In this document: positions 4,300-7,456 of the stretch, in pieces | Numbering within the stretch: the stretch's first letter is position 1 | Layout of the letters: each line of letters opens with the position of its first letter | Origin: Ignavibacteria bacterium | Lineage (GTDB): Bacteria > Bacteroidota > Ignavibacteria > Ignavibacteriales > Melioribacteraceae | DNA: 7,456 nt | Assembly: GCA_003233295.1 (NCBI GenBank) | Contig: QILJ01000177.1 | Location: 1 to 7,456 of the forward strand | Direction of reading: 5' to 3' | Program-made: the position numbers and the translations under genes | Notes under the pieces: generated by a model | Databases searched by the model: none | What the model saw: the letters and a program-made list of their open reading frames with translations, nothing else | What the model was told of the DNA's origin: nothing

Positions 4300-7074
4300 A
4301 TGAACAAAATCTTTTCAATGCTTACTGCTCTAATTTTAGTAAGCTTAATTCCTGTTTCCGCTCAGGTTGTGTCATTAGATACCTATGGTGTCAATCCTAG
4401 AGAGGTAGCTAAGGATACTATGGATATTTTCGATCAAACATATAATGGTTTGGAAAATGTCGGTAAAGAAACAGAAATGTATTTAAAAGGAAGTTCTAGT
4501 TTAGCTCTTACTGGAGCAACTTGGACTTTAATCACAAAACCTGATAGTTCAGCATCAGTATTAGGAACACCTGAAGTTGCTGATACTTCAACAGAATTTA
4601 TGGTTTTTACACCCGATGTTTCGGGTACTTATAAAATAGTCTTTGCAGATGGTGGAATGGCTGATACAATCACTATTAATGCAGGGTTGTATTTAGGCAT
4701 GGAGGGTGGAGCTGTAGCTTGCGTAACTTGTCACTCTGCTACCGCAACTAAATACATGACAACTGCTCATGCAACTGCAGTAAAAAAACAATTTGATGCT
4801 ATGGAAGGAAGTACTAGTCACTTTGGTGAATCTTGTTTAGAGTGCCATACAACTGGCTACAATTTAAATGCCGTTAATGACGGATTTGATGATTGGCCAT
4901 TCGTATTCCCAGATACATTTGCAACTGGTGTTTACGATGAGATGAAAGCTGCTTATCCTGATGCGATGGCGAGAGCAGATGTACAATGCGAAGCTTGTCA
5001 TGGTCCGGGCAGTGAACATGTGGGTAATAAAACTGATAATAAAATAGTAAAATCATTTGACTCAAAAACCTGTGCAGCTTGTCATGAAGATAATGGCATA
5101 CATCACTATATACCTTCACAATGGAACGCTTCAGGGCAAGATGCAACTGAATTTGACGGACGCGGATTCCACGGCGGACATGCAATTGGAGCATTTGTCG
5201 GTTATGCAGGAAATAGAAGCGGGTGTTCACCTTGTCATAGTGGTTCCGGATATGTTCAGTGGGTCAAAGAAGGGAAACCCGTTAATTCATTAGGTTTGCC
5301 TGCAGCAACTGCTGAACTACCGGTCGGGACTAACATTTCTTGTGCTGTTTGCCATGATCCTCATGATGCATCTCAAGAACATCAATTGAGATTGTCAGAC
5401 ACACAACTTGGTGATGGTACCCCTGTAACATTTGATAAATACGGCACGGGTGCTCAGTGTATGGAATGCCATAGATCACGTAGAAATGCTGAAGAATATA
5501 CTAATGATCCAAACAATGGTAGTCCATATTTTGGCGCACATCATGGCCCGCAAGCGGATATGTTAATTGGTGCAAATGCCCCAAATTTTGGGATCAAACT
5601 ACCATCCTCTCCTCATGCTACCGCAATTGATAATGCATGCGTTGGCTGCCATATGTCTAATGCAGCTGGTGCATTTGATACAAATGGTGATGTAGTTTTA
5701 GTAGGCGGTCACTCATTTAACATGAATGACAAATTAGGTAATGATAATGTTAAAGTTTGTGAAAAATGTCATGGTGACGTTGGTACGACCTTTAATGAGA
5801 AAAAATATTACTTTAACGGGAATGCAGATCATGACGGTGATGGAGTTGCAGAAGGTGTTCAAGAAGAAGTACATGGAATGTTAGAAGAACTTGCAACTTA
5901 TTTACCTCAAGATGCAGATGGTAATGTTGATATGTCTGCAAAGGATAATTCTATCGCTGTATTGAAAGCGGGATATGCTTATATATGGGTAGAAGAGGAT
6001 AGAAGTTTTGGTATCCATAACCCTGCATTCACTGTTGGTTTATTAAGAGCTGCAATTGAATCAATGAAATATGGTTCTATCACAGCTGGTGCAATTCAAA
6101 GTATAACTGATATCCCAATGGATCAAGGATATCAGGTTAGGTTGGTTTGGACAGCTTTTGGTGCTGATGATGGTATTGCAATGGATGCGGTAAAAACTTA
6201 TACAATATTACGTAAAGTCGCTGACGCTGTTCCTCCAAAGGGTTTTGTAAATTACGAAACAATTTCCCAGATTCCTCCTAAATTAGAAGTTGGAGCATCA
6301 CTTGCACTAGCAGGTGAAATGTGGGACGTAGTTAAAGAAGTTGAAGCTATTCAGTTTATGGAATATAGCACTGTGGTTCCTACATTATACAATACCGTTG
6401 AAGGAGATACTGCTTGGGCTACATTTAAAGTCCTTGGTAAAACCGAGAATGGTATTATTGCTGAAACTGATCCAATGGATGGATACTCAACTGACGACCT
6501 AGCTCCAATGGCTCCAACAAACTTGACTGCACAAGTTTTTGGAAATGGAGTAATGTTGGTTTGGGATAAACCTGTTGATAAAGATTTCAACTTCTTCGAA
6601 GTTTATCGAAGTGAAGAGCAAGGATTTATTCCTTCACCAGAAAAACTTATAGCCACAACTACTACTAGAAATCATATAGATACAAATGTTGAGGAAGGAA
6701 AAACATACTACTATATTGTAACAGCAAAAGATTTCTCAGAAAATATGAGTAAATCTTCAAATGAAGTTTATGTCACCCTTACTGATGTAACCAAAGAAGC
6801 AGGATTACCAACTGAATATGCATTAGATCAAAACTATCCAAATCCATTTAACCCATCTACTGCTATTAAGTTCGCTATTCCTGAAGCAGGGAATGTATCA
6901 TTAATTATTTATGATATGCTGGGTAACGAAGTTGAAGTATTAGTTAATAACCAAATGAATGCTGGCTACTATACATTTACTTGGAATGCTTCAAATTACG
7001 CATCAGGCATTTACTTCTGCCAAATGAAAGCAAATGAATTCACGCGTGTGAATAAAATGTTACTAATCAAATAA
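4300..7074 (+). CDS. Secreted nine-haem c-type cytochrome with Ig/FN3-like modules and a T9SS sorting domain
   Basis: A 924-aa exported electron-transfer protein. Signal peptide 1-21 (K3, hydrophobic core, cleavage after VSA). An Ig/PKD-like module spans about 60-128 (TPDVSGTY). Nine CxxCH motifs begin at residues 141, 179, 230, 258, 309, 348, 387, 447 and 487; the third, CEACHGPGSEH, resembles cytochrome c554-type proteins. Thirteen other histidines between 157 and 471, plus H573 in GIHNP, could supply distal ligands. DHDGDG (510-515) is a calcium-loop-like motif just after the last haem. FN3-like modules follow at about 605-735 and 737-828. Residues 837-924 form a T9SS type A sorting domain, predicting export across the outer membrane and attachment to or release from the surface. 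The start at 4300 is chosen over an ATG at 4288 because GGAGG (4290-4294) lies 5 bases before it and the signal peptide begins there. A role in extracellular electron transfer or as a surface reductase is inference; the substrate is unknown. Confidence 0.95.
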   Translation: MNKIFSMLTALILVSLIPVSAQVVSLDTYGVNPREVAKDTMDIFDQTYNGLENVGKETEMYLKGSSSLALTGATWTLITKPDSSASVLGTPEVADTSTEFMVFTPDVSGTYKIVFADGGMADTITINAGLYLGMEGGAVACVTCHSATATKYMTTAHATAVKKQFDAMEGSTSHFGESCLECHTTGYNLNAVNDGFDDWPFVFPDTFATGVYDEMKAAYPDAMARADVQCEACHGPGSEHVGNKTDNKIVKSFDSKTCAACHEDNGIHHYIPSQWNASGQDATEFDGRGFHGGHAIGAFVGYAGNRSGCSPCHSGSGYVQWVKEGKPVNSLGLPAATAELPVGTNISCAVCHDPHDASQEHQLRLSDTQLGDGTPVTFDKYGTGAQCMECHRSRRNAEEYTNDPNNGSPYFGAHHGPQADMLIGANAPNFGIKLPSSPHATAIDNACVGCHMSNAAGAFDTNGDVVLVGGHSFNMNDKLGNDNVKVCEKCHGDVGTTFNEKKYYFNGNADHDGDGVAEGVQEEVHGMLEELATYLPQDADGNVDMSAKDNSIAVLKAGYAYIWVEEDRSFGIHNPAFTVGLLRAAIESMKYGSITAGAIQSITDIPMDQGYQVRLVWTAFGADDGIAMDAVKTYTILRKVADAVPPKGFVNYETISQIPPKLEVGASLALAGEMWDVVKEVEAIQFMEYSTVVPTLYNTVEGDTAWATFKVLGKTENGIIAETDPMDGYSTDDLAPMAPTNLTAQVFGNGVMLVWDKPVDKDFNFFEVYRSEEQGFIPSPEKLIATTTTRNHIDTNVEEGKTYYYIVTAKDFSENMSKSSNEVYVTLTDVTKEAGLPTEYALDQNYPNPFNPSTAIKFAIPEAGNVSLIIYDMLGNEVEVLVNNQMNAGYYTFTWNASNYASGIYFCQMKANEFTRVNKMLLIK

Positions 7075-7091
7075 GGTCTTCCAACCTTTTA

Positions 7092-7119
7092 AAAAGACCC
7101 GGGGAAACCCGGGTCTTTT
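7092..7119 (+). terminator. Strong intrinsic terminator after the cytochrome gene, bidirectional in form
   Basis: AAAAGACCCGGG (7092-7103) and CCCGGGTCTTTT (7108-7119) form a perfect 12-bp stem around a GAAA tetraloop, 17 bases after the cytochrome stop. The stem ends in T4 on this strand and T5 on the other, so it could also stop leftward transcription. GGTCTT at 7075-7080 can alternatively pair with AAGACC at 7094-7099, but that stem is much weaker. Confidence 0.93.
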
Positions 7120-7456
7120 GTAATTTGCAATTTCCACATAATTCTGTTTGCTCTGATTGTAGATTAATATTATAGATTATAAACCATCCTATAGCCAATA
7201 TTCGTTTCCTATTTCTCATTATAAGTTCTAGGTCTATTGGCATTTATATAGCAAACTTTTTCGTGTTATGTCAAATAAAAGGTTACTCCAAATCATAATT
7301 ATTCAACCACTTTTTTAAAATAATTCTAAACCAGAGAAACCGCAGCAAGCTCCAACCTTTCTTTATTATACCTAAATTGAGCGATTAAGACCGTTAAAAA
7401 ACCTTTTAGGGCTGTTTAAAGAGCTAAAAAAGCACTATTTTTGTATTTCTGAAAGA
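7120..7456. other. Gene-poor 3' flank, no convincing CDS
   Basis: About 340 AT-rich bases after the terminator, with no long reading frame on either strand and no tRNA-like fold that I can see. It contains a left-pointing promoter candidate (7245-7274), an inverted repeat GCCAATA (7194-7200) / TATTGGC (7235-7241), and an overlapping weak sigma54-like site reading right (7238-7253). From 7275 to the end I see nothing assignable; the next gene probably starts beyond the window. Confidence 0.55.
7245..7274 (-). promoter_or_regulatory. Sigma70-like promoter candidate pointing left toward the terminator
   Basis: Read leftward, a perfect -35 TTGACA (7274-7269), an 18-base spacer and TATATA (7250-7245) make a near-consensus housekeeping promoter starting at about 7238. 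The only thing downstream is about 120 non-coding bases and then the bidirectional terminator, so the product would be a small RNA of roughly 145 nt. How closely this organism's main sigma factor follows the E. coli consensus is unknown, and the -10 is not perfect. Confidence 0.4.

Noticed and set aside
4874..5230. 118-codon minus-strand reading frame, His-rich
   Set aside because: Antisense shadow of the haem domain; its unusual composition comes from the CxxCH-rich coding strand.
5057..5293. 78-codon plus-strand frame inside the cytochrome gene
   Set aside because: Out-of-frame shadow; the cytochrome frame here has regular CxxCH motifs and is plainly the coding one.
6351..6590. 79-codon minus-strand frame
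   Set aside because: Antisense to the FN3-like modules, with no supporting signals.
7067..7219. 50-codon minus-strand frame containing a CxxC, downstream of the left-pointing promoter candidate
   Set aside because: It reads straight through the perfect terminator palindrome, has no ribosome binding site, and its C-terminal third is only the translation of the hairpin and cytochrome 3' end.

Overview
The window suggests a low-GC bacterium of the FCB superphylum, most like the Ignavibacteria/Melioribacter side of the Chlorobi lineage. The main evidence is the C-terminus of the large cytochrome: a type IX secretion (T9SS) sorting domain of the 'NYPNPFNPST ... YDMLGNEV ... ASGIYF ... KMLLIK' kind, preceded by the fibronectin-like modules common in that group. 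The phylum assignment is inference; no rRNA or other marker gene is present.

Layout. (1) Positions 1-175, minus strand: the first 58 codons of panB (pantothenate synthesis), cut by the window edge. (2) Positions 176-779: no convincing gene. It holds an ATTAAG-type hexamer repeat just upstream of panB, two short palindromes, an imperfect direct repeat, and a hairpin plus T-tract that probably ends the next operon. (3) Positions 780-3649, minus strand: a two-gene operon with a 4-nt ATGA overlap. It encodes a membrane histidine kinase whose periplasmic domain carries a c-type haem motif (CHSCH), and an NtrC-type, sigma54-activating response regulator. (4) Positions 3650-3895: a divergent control region with a near-palindrome TGTCCCA-C-TGAGACA and a near-consensus sigma54 promoter (TGGTACG-N4-TTGCA) reading right. 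(5) Positions 3896-7074, plus strand: a degenerate stand-alone receiver-domain protein, then a 924-aa secreted nine-haem cytochrome with Ig-like and FN3-like modules and a T9SS signal. A perfect 12-bp-stem terminator follows. (6) Positions 7120-7456: no convincing gene. A TTGACA-N18-TATATA promoter candidate points left toward the terminator and could define a small RNA.

Proposed working: the haem-bearing kinase senses redox state or a gas/electron acceptor in the periplasm and phosphorylates the NtrC-type regulator. The regulator then activates sigma54 polymerase at the divergent promoter, producing the small receiver and the surface-exposed cytochrome, possibly for extracellular electron transfer. 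All the parts are visible in sequence; the causal chain is inference. The less usual points are a haem protein apparently controlling a haem protein, a sigma54 start site that falls on the ATG (leaderless mRNA), an acid-pocket-deficient receiver placed with the target rather than the kinase, and a multihaem cytochrome routed through T9SS.
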